Below are positions 1-6,880 of a stretch of 7,661 nt of DNA, one piece after another; within the stretch, counting starts at the first letter, position 1; the number at the start of each line of letters is the position of its first letter. Under the pieces are notes generated by a model, which was not told the DNA's origin, did no database searches, and was given only the letters and a program-made list of their open reading frames with translations. This DNA comes from an uncultured Eubacteriales bacterium (lineage in GTDB: Bacteria; Bacillota; Clostridia; Oscillospirales; Oscillospiraceae), in NCBI GenBank assembly GCA_900544705.1, contig UQWH01000075.1, positions 1-7,661 on the forward strand, written 5' to 3'. A program made the translations under genes and the position numbers.

Positions 1-2652
1 GAGGGCTATGACACGCCGAACTACACCAATACCAACTATCCCTATCCTTACGACCCGCCCTATGTGCCGGACGTGAACCCCTGCGGCATCTACGAGCGGA
101 AATTTGAGCTGGAGGAGGTATGGGGGCGAGTCTACCTTGTTTTAGAGGGTGTGTCCTCCTGCGCCTTTGTACAGGTCAACGGGCAGTCCGTCGGCTTCAC
201 GCAGGGAAGTCATTTGCAGGCCGAGTTCGACCTGACGGACTATGTCAGGCGCGGGATGAACCGTCTGCGCATCAAGGTGCTCAAATGGTGCTGCGGCAGC
301 TATCTGGAGGATCAGGACTTCCTGCGCATGAACGGCATTTTCCGCGACTGCTATCTTTTGCAGCGCCCGCAGGGACACCTGCGCGACGTGGATGTGCGCA
401 CGAAGGGCAGCGCGATTCTGGTCAAGGCCGACGCACCCGCGGACATTTCCGTCCTCGACCGCGAGGGCAACTGCCTCGGCACAGCGCACGGAACGCAGGC
501 GGCCTTTGCCATTGAGCAGCCGATTCTCTGGAACGCGGAAAAGCCATATCTTTATACGGTGCGCTTTGAACGCTGCGGCGAAATCATCTTCCAGAGCATC
601 GGCCTGCGGACAATAGCGGTTTCGGACAAGCGCGAATTACTGATCAACGGCGTACCTGTCAAGCTGCATGGCGTCAACCACCATGACACGAATCCCGCAC
701 GCGGCTGGTGTCAGTCCACGGCCGAGCTGCGCGCAGATCTGCTTCTCATGAAAAAACTCAATGTCAACTGTGTGCGCACCTCGCACTATCCGCCCTCGCC
801 GGTGTTTCTGGAGCTGTGCGACGAGCTGGGCTTCTATGTCGTGCTGGAAACGGACATCGAAACGCACGGCGCGATCACGCGCTTTCCGGAGGCACCTTAC
901 ATATACGACACGGGCACCGGTGACTGGCCGTGTACAAAACCTGAATGGAAGGCAGAGTTTCTGGAGCGGATGCAGCGTGCCGTCCTGCGCGACAGAAACC
1001 ATTGCAGCATCATTTTCTGGTCGACCGGAAACGAATGCGGCTACGGCGACAATCAGCGAGCCATGCTGCGCTGGCTGAAAACGCTGGATGACGGACGCCT
1101 GCGCCACTGCGAGGATGCCTCGCGCGCCGGGGATCGGAACGATGTGGATGTGGTGTCGCATATGTATACGAGTATTCCGGATCTCTTGCAGATGGCGCGC
1201 GACCCGGAGATTCGGCTTCCCATCTTCCTCTGCGAATATGCGCACGCGATGGGCAACGGCCCCGGTGATGTCTGGGACTACTGCGAAGCCTTCGACAGCC
1301 TGCCGAATCTCATCGGCGGCTGCGTCTGGGAATGGGCCGACCACACGATCGTGCAGAACGGCGTGCAGAAATACGGCGGCGATTTTCCCGGCGAGCTGAC
1401 AAACGACGGCAATTTCTGCTGCGATGGCATGGTTTTCTCGAACCGCAGTCTGCGTTCCGGTTCTCTGGAGGTCAAGGCAGCTTATCAGCCCATGCGCACG
1501 GCGTATGAAAACGGCGTGCTGCGCGTGACAAACCGCTTTGATTTTACCGATCTTTCCAAATGCGAGCTGCAATACGCGGTCGAGGCCGACGGCAAGCCCA
1601 TTTTGCAGAATTCATTGCATCTTTCCCTTGCACCGCACGAAACGGCGGAGCTGCCGATACAATTTGACCTGCCCGTATACCAGTACGGCCTGTTTCTGAC
1701 CTGTAGGCTCCTGAAGGATGGCGAACAGCTTGCCATGACGCAGCACGAGCTGGGCGTCGTGGCGCAGCCTGTCACACCTGCGGGCAAGGCTGTGGTGCAG
1801 GAACAGGGGAGCGATGTCATTTTCTCCGGCGAAGGCTTCCGGTATGTCTTTTCTAAACGCTGCGGGGCGTTTACCTCCCTACAGCTCGGCGGCAAAGAGC
1901 TGCTGGCCGCACCGGTGCGCCTGACCGCGTGGCGCGCGCCCACGGATAACGACAAGAAGATAAAAATCTACTGGGGCAGCTACGATGCATGGCGCGGAGA
2001 GCGGCTGGACAAGCAGTTCCAGAAGGTCTATTCCTGCACCGTTTCGGACGGTGGCATACGCCTCGAGGGTGCGCTTGCGGGCGTTTCCCGTGCACCCTAT
2101 CTGCGCTTTTCCCTGGAATGCAATGTTGGCTTGGCTGGGGAAATTTCCTTCCGGCTGCATGGAACCGTGCGTGAAAACGCGGTGTATCTCCCGCGTCTGG
2201 GCTTTGAATTTGTACTCGAGGGTGAAAATCTACCCTTCCGCTACTTCGGCTGCGGCCCGACAGAGAGCTATTGCGACGAGCGGCACGCGGGCAGCGTCAA
2301 TTTCTACGAGAGCTGCGCGCAGGACGAATACGTCCCCTATGTCCGCCCGCAGGAGCACGGCAACCACACGGATGTTCGCCTCCTGGAGATTTCCGGTCTG
2401 CGCTTTGAGAGCGCTGCACCATTTGAATGTTGTGTTTCTCAGTACAGCACGGAAGCTGTCGAGCACGCCGCGCACACCGATGAACTGGTTTCCGATGGCA
2501 AGACGCATTTGCGCGTGGACTATAAGGTTTCCGGCGTCGGCTCGGCCTCTTGCGGCCCGGAGCTGGCGGAGAAGTACCGGCTGGACGAAAAGACGATCGA
2601 TTTTGAATTCCGCGCGTCACCGATGCCGCACAATCGCGATGTCGAAAAATAG
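1..2652 (+). CDS. lacZ: GH2 beta-galactosidase, LacZ type (5' partial)
   Basis: Hydrolyses terminal beta-D-galactosides such as lactose or N-acetyllactosamine by a retaining mechanism, probably in the cytoplasm. The frame is open from base 1, and the first residues already match the LacZ sugar-binding domain (YTNTNYPYPYDPPYVP), so the true start lies upstream and roughly 95 residues are missing by comparison with E. coli LacZ. The window holds 883 residues. In window numbering: jelly-roll sugar-binding domain about 1-115, Ig-like domain about 117-212, TIM barrel about 213-490, a second Ig-like domain to about 590, and the small-chain beta-sandwich about 600-870, marked by WRAPTDND at 644-651. 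The acid/base is E345 in STGNECG and the nucleophile is E412 in CEYAHAMGN. E287 and H289 (DIETHG) with E345 match the E. coli Mg site; H228 and H262 (SHYP) match substrate-site histidines. The frame looks intact to TAG. Family assignment is very secure; the exact natural galactoside is not. Confidence 0.97.
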   Translation, partial: EGYDTPNYTNTNYPYPYDPPYVPDVNPCGIYERKFELEEVWGRVYLVLEGVSSCAFVQVNGQSVGFTQGSHLQAEFDLTDYVRRGMNRLRIKVLKWCCGSYLEDQDFLRMNGIFRDCYLLQRPQGHLRDVDVRTKGSAILVKADAPADISVLDREGNCLGTAHGTQAAFAIEQPILWNAEKPYLYTVRFERCGEIIFQSIGLRTIAVSDKRELLINGVPVKLHGVNHHDTNPARGWCQSTAELRADLLLMKKLNVNCVRTSHYPPSPVFLELCDELGFYVVLETDIETHGAITRFPEAPYIYDTGTGDWPCTKPEWKAEFLERMQRAVLRDRNHCSIIFWSTGNECGYGDNQRAMLRWLKTLDDGRLRHCEDASRAGDRNDVDVVSHMYTSIPDLLQMARDPEIRLPIFLCEYAHAMGNGPGDVWDYCEAFDSLPNLIGGCVWEWADHTIVQNGVQKYGGDFPGELTNDGNFCCDGMVFSNRSLRSGSLEVKAAYQPMRTAYENGVLRVTNRFDFTDLSKCELQYAVEADGKPILQNSLHLSLAPHETAELPIQFDLPVYQYGLFLTCRLLKDGEQLAMTQHELGVVAQPVTPAGKAVVQEQGSDVIFSGEGFRYVFSKRCGAFTSLQLGGKELLAAPVRLTAWRAPTDNDKKIKIYWGSYDAWRGERLDKQFQKVYSCTVSDGGIRLEGALAGVSRAPYLRFSLECNVGLAGEISFRLHGTVRENAVYLPRLGFEFVLEGENLPFRYFGCGPTESYCDERHAGSVNFYESCAQDEYVPYVRPQEHGNHTDVRLLEISGLRFESAAPFECCVSQYSTEAVEHAAHTDELVSDGKTHLRVDYKVSGVGSASCGPELAEKYRLDEKTIDFEFRASPMPHNRDVEK

Positions 2653-2670
2653 AAAGTAGAGGGGAAAATT

Positions 2671-3507
2671 ATGCGCTGTTTTACCGTGCGGTTGCAGGAG
2701 CAATTTGCATTTCTGAAGGAAAGTGAAGCGGCTCTGAATGCCTATCTTCCTTATAACATGACGGAAATGTGCCGCGAGAATCAAAGGCGTCCGTCTGTCC
2801 TGATCTGTCCGGGCGGCGGGTACGTTATGTGCTCGCAGCGCGAGGCGGAGCCGGTCGCGCTGCAATACCTCAAGGAGGGGTATAACGTCTTTGTCCTGTG
2901 GTATTCCGTCGCACCTCAGCGTTTTCCGCAGCCTCTGCGCGAGGCGGCTGCCGCAGTCGAGCTGATCCACCGCAATGCCGAGGCGTGGAATTGCGATGAA
3001 AGCCGCGTGGCGATTCTCGGCTTCTCCGCCGGCGGGCATTTGGCTGCGCTGTATTCCAATGCGTACGACTGGCCGGAGGTACGCGAGGTATTTCCGGAGA
3101 GCAAGCCCGTGCAGGCGTCCGTTCTATGCTATCCCGTGATCTCTGCCGACCCGGCGGTTGCGCATATGGGCAGCTTTGAAGCGCTCCTAGGGCATAAGCC
3201 TTTGATACCAGAGGAGGTCGAGCGCTTCTCCTGCGACCGTCTGGTGCGCGACACAACGCCGCCCGCCTTTCTCTGGCATACCTCCGAGGATGACTGCGTG
3301 CCGGTGCAGAACAGCCTGCGCTATGCCGCCGCGCTGGCGGAGCATCATGTGCCATTTGAGCTGCACATTTTCCCCTACGGCTATCACGGTATGTCCACCT
3401 GCACGCGCGAAACGCTGGACGGCGAGATCACGCCGGGGATGCGTCACGCGCAGCGCTGGGTAGAAGAAAGCTGCCGCTGGCTCAAGCTCCAGTGGAATAT
3501 AGAGTGA
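2671..3507 (+). CDS. Alpha/beta-hydrolase esterase (Aes/BD-FAE-like, COG0657 type)
   Basis: A 278-residue cytoplasmic serine hydrolase of the acetyl-esterase/lipase type that works on carbohydrate or small ester substrates. Visible motifs are the oxyanion-loop PGGGY at 47-51, the nucleophile elbow GFSAGG with S119, the acid region HTSEDD with probable catalytic D207 (D208 is the alternative), and H239 in YGYHG. The catalytic triad is therefore complete, and the length is normal for small members of the group. No signal peptide or membrane segment is seen. The ATG follows a GAGGGG Shine-Dalgarno at 2659-2664 and lies 18 nt after the lacZ stop, so the two are almost certainly cotranscribed. Family members remove acetyl groups from sugars or cleave aryl and feruloyl esters. 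Its place between beta-galactosidase and nagB suggests de-O-acetylation of a host-type glycan, but that is inference from context only. The family is secure; the substrate is unknown. Confidence 0.9.
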   Translation: MRCFTVRLQEQFAFLKESEAALNAYLPYNMTEMCRENQRRPSVLICPGGGYVMCSQREAEPVALQYLKEGYNVFVLWYSVAPQRFPQPLREAAAAVELIHRNAEAWNCDESRVAILGFSAGGHLAALYSNAYDWPEVREVFPESKPVQASVLCYPVISADPAVAHMGSFEALLGHKPLIPEEVERFSCDRLVRDTTPPAFLWHTSEDDCVPVQNSLRYAAALAEHHVPFELHIFPYGYHGMSTCTRETLDGEITPGMRHAQRWVEESCRWLKLQWNIE

Positions 3508-3511
3508 GGTG
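3505..3511 (+). promoter_or_regulatory. Ribosome binding site of nagB overlapping esterase stop
   Basis: TGAGGTG lies 8 nt before the nagB ATG at 3520, and its TGA is the stop codon of the preceding esterase. This overlap fixes the nagB start and suggests translational coupling, with ribosomes ending the esterase delivered onto the nagB initiation region. Confidence 0.65.
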
Positions 3512-3519
3512 TAGAATCC

Positions 3520-4251
3520 ATGAGATTAATCAAAGCAAAAGACTATCAGGAGGCGAGTCGTCAGGTCGCCAACATCATTTCGGCGCAGGTGATCCTCAGG
3601 CCGGATTCCGTACTGGGTCTGGCCACGGGCAGTTCGCCCATCGGCGCGTACCGGCAGCTCATTGAGTGGTACAACAAGGGCGACGTGGACTTTTCCAGAG
3701 TGCGCAGCGTGAATCTGGACGAGTATGTCGGCCTTGCGCCTTCGCACGAGCAGAGCTACGCCTATTTCATGCACCACAACTTCTTTGACCACATCAATAT
3801 CAAACCCGAAAACGTACATTTGCCCGATGGCCTCGATCCGGACGCAGAAGGACAGGGCAAAAAGTATAATGCGCTGATCCGTTCGCTCGGCGGCGTGGAC
3901 TTGCAGCTCCTCGGCATCGGCCGCGACGGTCACATCGGCTTCAACGAGCCTTGCGGCGAATTCGTCAAGGGCACGCACTGCGTCGAGCTGACGCAGGACA
4001 CGCGCGAGGCCAACGCACGCTTCTTCGGGAGTGTCGACCTCGTACCGAAAACGGCTTACACCATGGGAATCTTAGACATTATGCAGGCGCGCCGCGTTGT
4101 CATGATTGCCTCGGGCAGCAGCAAGGCCGCGATTGTGAGGGACGCCTTCTGGGGTCCGGTCACGCCGCAGATTCCGGCTTCGATCTTGCAGCTCCACCCG
4201 GACTTCACCCTCGTCGCGGACGAGGAAGCGCTGGCCAGCGTGAAAGGCTGA
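3520..4251 (+). CDS. nagB: Glucosamine-6-phosphate deaminase
   Basis: Converts D-glucosamine 6-phosphate to fructose 6-phosphate and ammonia in the cytoplasm, the step that passes amino sugars into glycolysis. The protein is 243 residues, usual for Firmicute NagB. Motifs run in the expected order: phosphate-binding LATGSSPIG near 34-42, NLDEYVG with D67, the catalytic GRDGHIGFNEP with D136, H138 and E143, and ASGSSKA near the C-terminus. D67, D136, H138 and E143 correspond to E. coli NagB D72, D141, H143 and E148 with a constant offset of five, which makes the assignment firm. The ATG is 12 nt after the esterase stop. The partner deacetylase NagA is not in the window, so GlcNAc-6-phosphate must be deacetylated by a product encoded elsewhere, or outside this segment of the operon. 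Confidence 0.97.
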   Translation: MRLIKAKDYQEASRQVANIISAQVILRPDSVLGLATGSSPIGAYRQLIEWYNKGDVDFSRVRSVNLDEYVGLAPSHEQSYAYFMHHNFFDHINIKPENVHLPDGLDPDAEGQGKKYNALIRSLGGVDLQLLGIGRDGHIGFNEPCGEFVKGTHCVELTQDTREANARFFGSVDLVPKTAYTMGILDIMQARRVVMIASGSSKAAIVRDAFWGPVTPQIPASILQLHPDFTLVADEEALASVKG

Positions 4252-4260
4252 CAGCGTGAC

Positions 4261-4266
4261 GGAGGA
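4261..4266 (+). promoter_or_regulatory. Shine-Dalgarno deciding the GH20 start
   Basis: GGAGGA sits 6 nt before the ATG at 4273 and is the best ribosome binding site in the operon. It supports 4273 as the genuine start, which matters because the protein lacks the N-terminal domain expected from its closest recognised relative. Confidence 0.7.
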
Positions 4267-4272
4267 ATAACG

Positions 4273-5871
4273 ATGAGCATACTTTGTAAGGGAACAATGA
4301 TCGATTGTTCCCGAAATGCAGTCATGCGGCCGGAGACGGTGAAACTTTGGATCGATCTTTCTGCTGCAATGGGTTATGACGCGCTGATGCTCTATACCGA
4401 GGACACTTATGAAATTCCCGGTGAACCGTATTTTGGCTACGGTCGCGGACGTTACAGCGTGCAGGAGGTTCGAGAGCTGGACGACTACGCGGCAGCGCAC
4501 GGTGTGGAGCTGATTCCGTGTATTCAGACGCTTGCACATCTGAATACCTTGAAGCGCTGGCCTGCCTACGAGCCGCATTTTGACATCGACGACGTTCTGC
4601 TGGCCGGTGATGAAGCGGTCTATGCACTGATCGAGAAGATGTTTGATACCGTGACGGCCTGCTTCCGTACCCGCACAGTGCATATCGGCATGGACGAAGC
4701 GCACCATATGTGTCGCGGCCGGTATTATGATCAGCACGGCGATGCAGACCGCGCACAGGTGCTGCTGGAGCATCTGAACCGCGTTGCCGAGATAGGAAAA
4801 AAGCATGGCGTCCGGCTGTGTATGTGGTCGGATATGTTCTTCCGGCTTGCCTGCGGCGGAGAGTACTATGCGAAAGACGCGCAAATCGACAGGTCTGTCA
4901 GCGCCCTGATTCCGGAAAATATCGAGCTTGTTTATTGGGACTATTACCATAGCGAAAAGAGCCACTATGATGCCATGTTTACTGCACACGAAACACTGAA
5001 AAGCGGAACGTGGTTTGCCGGAGGGCTGTGGACATGGACGGGCTTTGCGCCGCACAACGCGTTCAGTATCCGTGTGACCAGGGCTGCGCTTGCATCGTGC
5101 AGGGAGGCGGAAATCAAGAATATTTTCCTGACGCTTTGGGGCGATAACGGCGGTGAATGCTCGCGCTTTGCACTGCTTCCGGCAATGTTCTATGCTTCGC
5201 AGGTGATGAACGGCGAGACGGAAGAAAGCGCTATTTCCGGCAAGTTCTTCGAGCACTTCGGCGTGAAATGGGAAGATTTTATGCTGCTAGACCTGCCGGG
5301 AACGGCGAATGACAATGACTTTACGAATGCCGAAAAATACCTGCTTTATCAGGATCCCTTCTTTGGCCTGTGCGAGTCTTTGCGCGACGGTGGCGAGAAT
5401 GCCCGCTATGCTGCCTGCGCAGAGCGGCTGCGCGGCGTAACGTCACGCGGTGAATTTGCTCCGCTGTTTGAAACGATGGTCGCCTTGTGCGATGTGCTTG
5501 CAATCAAGGCCGAGCTTTGCGAAAAGACACGGTGCGCTTATAAAACCAGCGGCGAACCGCTGCAAGCGGTGCTGCGCGATTACCGGGAGCTGGAAGCACG
5601 TCTGGAGGTGTTCTATCAGGCGTTCTGCGTCCAGTGGGATTGGGAGAACAAGCCCTTTGGCTTTGAGGTGCAGGACGTGCGTCTCGGCGGATTGATGCGC
5701 CGCGTGCGGCATTGCCGCGAAATGCTGGAAAAGTATGCGGCGGGAGAATGCAGCAGAATCGAGGAACTGGAGCAGCCCCTGCTCGATTTGAAGGGAAACG
5801 GGGAGACGCTTTCTCATACGCCGGAATGGTTCAATCCGTGGAGTGAGATCGTATCCGCGGGGATTATTTAA
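4273..5871 (+). CDS. GH20 beta-N-acetylhexosaminidase, GH20C-like, cytoplasmic
   Basis: Removes terminal beta-linked GlcNAc or GalNAc from oligosaccharides by GH20 substrate-assisted catalysis. The 532-residue protein has no signal peptide, so it should act on imported glycans. The TIM barrel starts almost at the N-terminus: IDCSRNAV at about 10-17, EDTYEIPGEPYFGYGRGRYS, and IPCIQTLAHLNTL. The catalytic pair is D141-E142 in HIGMDEAH. Aromatic active-site segments follow: MWSDMFF, YWDYY (221-225), LWTWTGF (W253, W255) and LWGDNGGE (288-295). Residues from about 340 onward form a largely helical C-terminal region. From memory, these segments match Streptococcus pneumoniae GH20C closely and in order. 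That protein, however, carries an extra non-catalytic alpha/beta domain of roughly 90 residues before the CSRNAV segment, which is absent here. The gene follows nagB by 21 nt with a strong GGAGGA site. Family is secure; linkage and substrate preference are inferred. Confidence 0.93.
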   Translation: MSILCKGTMIDCSRNAVMRPETVKLWIDLSAAMGYDALMLYTEDTYEIPGEPYFGYGRGRYSVQEVRELDDYAAAHGVELIPCIQTLAHLNTLKRWPAYEPHFDIDDVLLAGDEAVYALIEKMFDTVTACFRTRTVHIGMDEAHHMCRGRYYDQHGDADRAQVLLEHLNRVAEIGKKHGVRLCMWSDMFFRLACGGEYYAKDAQIDRSVSALIPENIELVYWDYYHSEKSHYDAMFTAHETLKSGTWFAGGLWTWTGFAPHNAFSIRVTRAALASCREAEIKNIFLTLWGDNGGECSRFALLPAMFYASQVMNGETEESAISGKFFEHFGVKWEDFMLLDLPGTANDNDFTNAEKYLLYQDPFFGLCESLRDGGENARYAACAERLRGVTSRGEFAPLFETMVALCDVLAIKAELCEKTRCAYKTSGEPLQAVLRDYRELEARLEVFYQAFCVQWDWENKPFGFEVQDVRLGGLMRRVRHCREMLEKYAAGECSRIEELEQPLLDLKGNGETLSHTPEWFNPWSEIVSAGII

Positions 5872-5961
5872 TTTTTTTGTATACCTCCGAACGGGCTATG
5901 CTCGAATATCAGGCGGGGTTCTACAGCACGATCCAAACGATTGTGTAGATGCAGAAGCTCC

Positions 5962-5980
5962 CACGGGCAACCGTGTTTTT
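5962..5980 (+). terminator. Short GCAA-loop hairpin with T-run, possible operon terminator
   Basis: CACGG and CCGTG form a 5-bp stem around a GCAA (GNRA-type) tetraloop, directly followed by TTTTT. It lies about 90 nt after the GH20 stop and is the best terminator candidate for the operon, though the stem is short. A T-run immediately after the GH20 stop (5872-5878) has only a weak 4-bp hairpin before it. Confidence 0.4.
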
Positions 5981-6011
5981 AATGTTCTCCTGTCGGTTTT
6001 TTCCGGTCATA

Positions 6012-6040
6012 TTTACTTTTCCTTTCCGGCATGGTATAAT
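6012..6040 (+). promoter_or_regulatory. Sigma-70-type promoter with extended -10
   Basis: The -35 element TTTACT (6012-6017; 4 of 6 consensus bases) and a perfect TATAAT (6035-6040) are separated by 17 bp. A TG one base before the -10 makes it an extended -10 (TGGTATAAT). It lies just upstream of the ATG at 6075 and would drive the SPFH remnant, giving a leader of roughly 25-30 nt. Confidence 0.75.
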
Positions 6041-6074
6041 CCCAGCAGAAAAAACCGGAAAAAGAGAAGAAAAA

Positions 6075-6471
6075 ATGAATGTTGTCTTTGTGATTTTTGG
6101 CCTTCTTGCGGTTATTGGCGGCGTAGTCGCTACGCTGGTGACGCACCGTAAAAAGCTGGTGGGCGGCGACACTGATCGGCCTTATGCTATTCGTATTCGG
6201 CTTTTCCTTTGAAATCGTTCCGACGGGTTATACCGGCGTCCGGACAACCTTCGGACAGATCTCAAATCAGATCGTTCCGCAGGGCTTCAATCTGAAAATT
6301 CCCTTTGCACAGAACATCAAGCTCGTCAACAACAAGCAGCAGGATACGGTGATCAAGTCGCAGATCTGGGGCGAGAGCTTCGAGAAGACGCCCGTCTATG
6401 TCTCGGAAGTGACCGTGACCTACCAGATTGTGTCAAAGCGTTCAGCTTGGATCTTTGCCAACGTGACGAAT
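6075..6471 (+). pseudogene. SPFH/prohibitin-family membrane protein, frameshifted and truncated
   Basis: SPFH (stomatin/prohibitin/flotillin) proteins are membrane-anchored scaffolds. The frame starting at ATG 6075 encodes MNVVFVIFGLLAVIGGVVAT, a hydrophobic membrane segment, then reads into non-homologous sequence and stops at 6212. The frame one base later takes over near 6151. It encodes KSWWAATLIGLMLFVFG, a second hydrophobic segment, then EIVPTGYTGVRTTFGQIS and NGFN-like PQGFNLKIPFAQ, typical of the start of an SPFH domain. Homology ends at about 6471 after FANVTN, where most of the SPFH domain and all of the C-terminal coiled-coil should follow; that frame runs out at 6522. The gene is therefore damaged twice: one net base gained, or two lost, at the A-run 6150-6154, and loss of the 3' part. 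A good promoter survives. SPFH assignment is from motif recognition; the specific subfamily is not resolved. Confidence 0.7.
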
Positions 6472-6481
6472 ACCGATACAA

Positions 6482-6868
6482 TCAGAGCAAGAAATTCGAG
6501 TTCCGGATTTGCGCTGGGATGAAATCAAAGAAACCCTTACTCAAGTTCTTGATTTTTCTCAGCCACAGGTCAACCCGGACCTGATCCGCAAATTCGTTTC
6601 AAAGATTGTGCCTGATGGGAAAAACCATTTCCGGTGGTATATGAACCTTGATGGACACGATACGACTTCGCTTGATGTAGTAACAGAAGGTCGAAAGAGC
6701 AATGCGGTGGTTACTTTCGACAGCGGGGGTGATAAGCCCCCTTTACATACCGGTGATGTGATTACAATTTCTCAGTTAAAGGAGAAAAAATCATCCACAC
6801 TATCTATACTGCACAGGCTGCTATTAAACAAAAGTAGGCTATCGTCCCGTCAGTGGAAAACTGAATAG
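6482..6868 (+). pseudogene. C-terminal fragment of a probable serine recombinase
   Basis: This open stretch has no plausible native start. About 128 codons read SEQEIRVPDLRWDEIKETL, then VNPDLIRKFVSKIV and FRWYMNLDGHD, and end at TAG 6866-6868. The pattern of helix, then a PDLIRKFVSKI-type segment, then a short beta strand near the C-terminus resembles the tail of Firmicute serine recombinases from transposons and integrative elements. The resolvase catalytic domain and the zinc-ribbon region that should precede it are absent, replaced directly by the SPFH fragment in another frame. An internal ATG at 6509 exists but lacks a convincing ribosome binding site. The perfect hairpin terminator follows 12 nt later and may be this gene's original terminator. 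Recognition is by pattern recall, so the family call is moderate; that it is a 5'-truncated fragment is more secure than what it came from. Confidence 0.5.
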
Positions 6869-6880
6869 ACCTATCGTATG

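Noticed and set aside
637..1572. Long minus-strand open frame opposite lacZ (311 codons)
   Set aside because: It lies entirely inside the catalytic part of a clearly conserved lacZ, has no recognisable motifs, and is explained by GC-rich codon use that removes stops on the opposite strand.
1985..2659. Plus-strand open frame inside the lacZ small-chain region
   Set aside because: It has arginine/serine-rich shadow composition, overlaps the conserved C-terminal LacZ domain, and has no motif.
4072..5256. Long minus-strand open frame across nagB and the GH20 gene (394 codons)
   Set aside because: It spans two conserved plus-strand genes and their junction, shows no domain, and has a shadow-like composition.
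1..5871. All four operon genes lie in the same reading frame, with gaps of 18, 12 and 21 nt that are multiples of three
   Set aside because: Three gaps all divisible by three has about a 1 in 27 chance. Each gene has its own start and Shine-Dalgarno, so no readthrough fusion is implied.
5949..6212. Upstream ATG at 5949 as start of the SPFH-frame gene
   Set aside because: The added residues cover the hairpin and the promoter at 6012-6040. The ATG at 6075 lies just after that promoter and begins the membrane segment.
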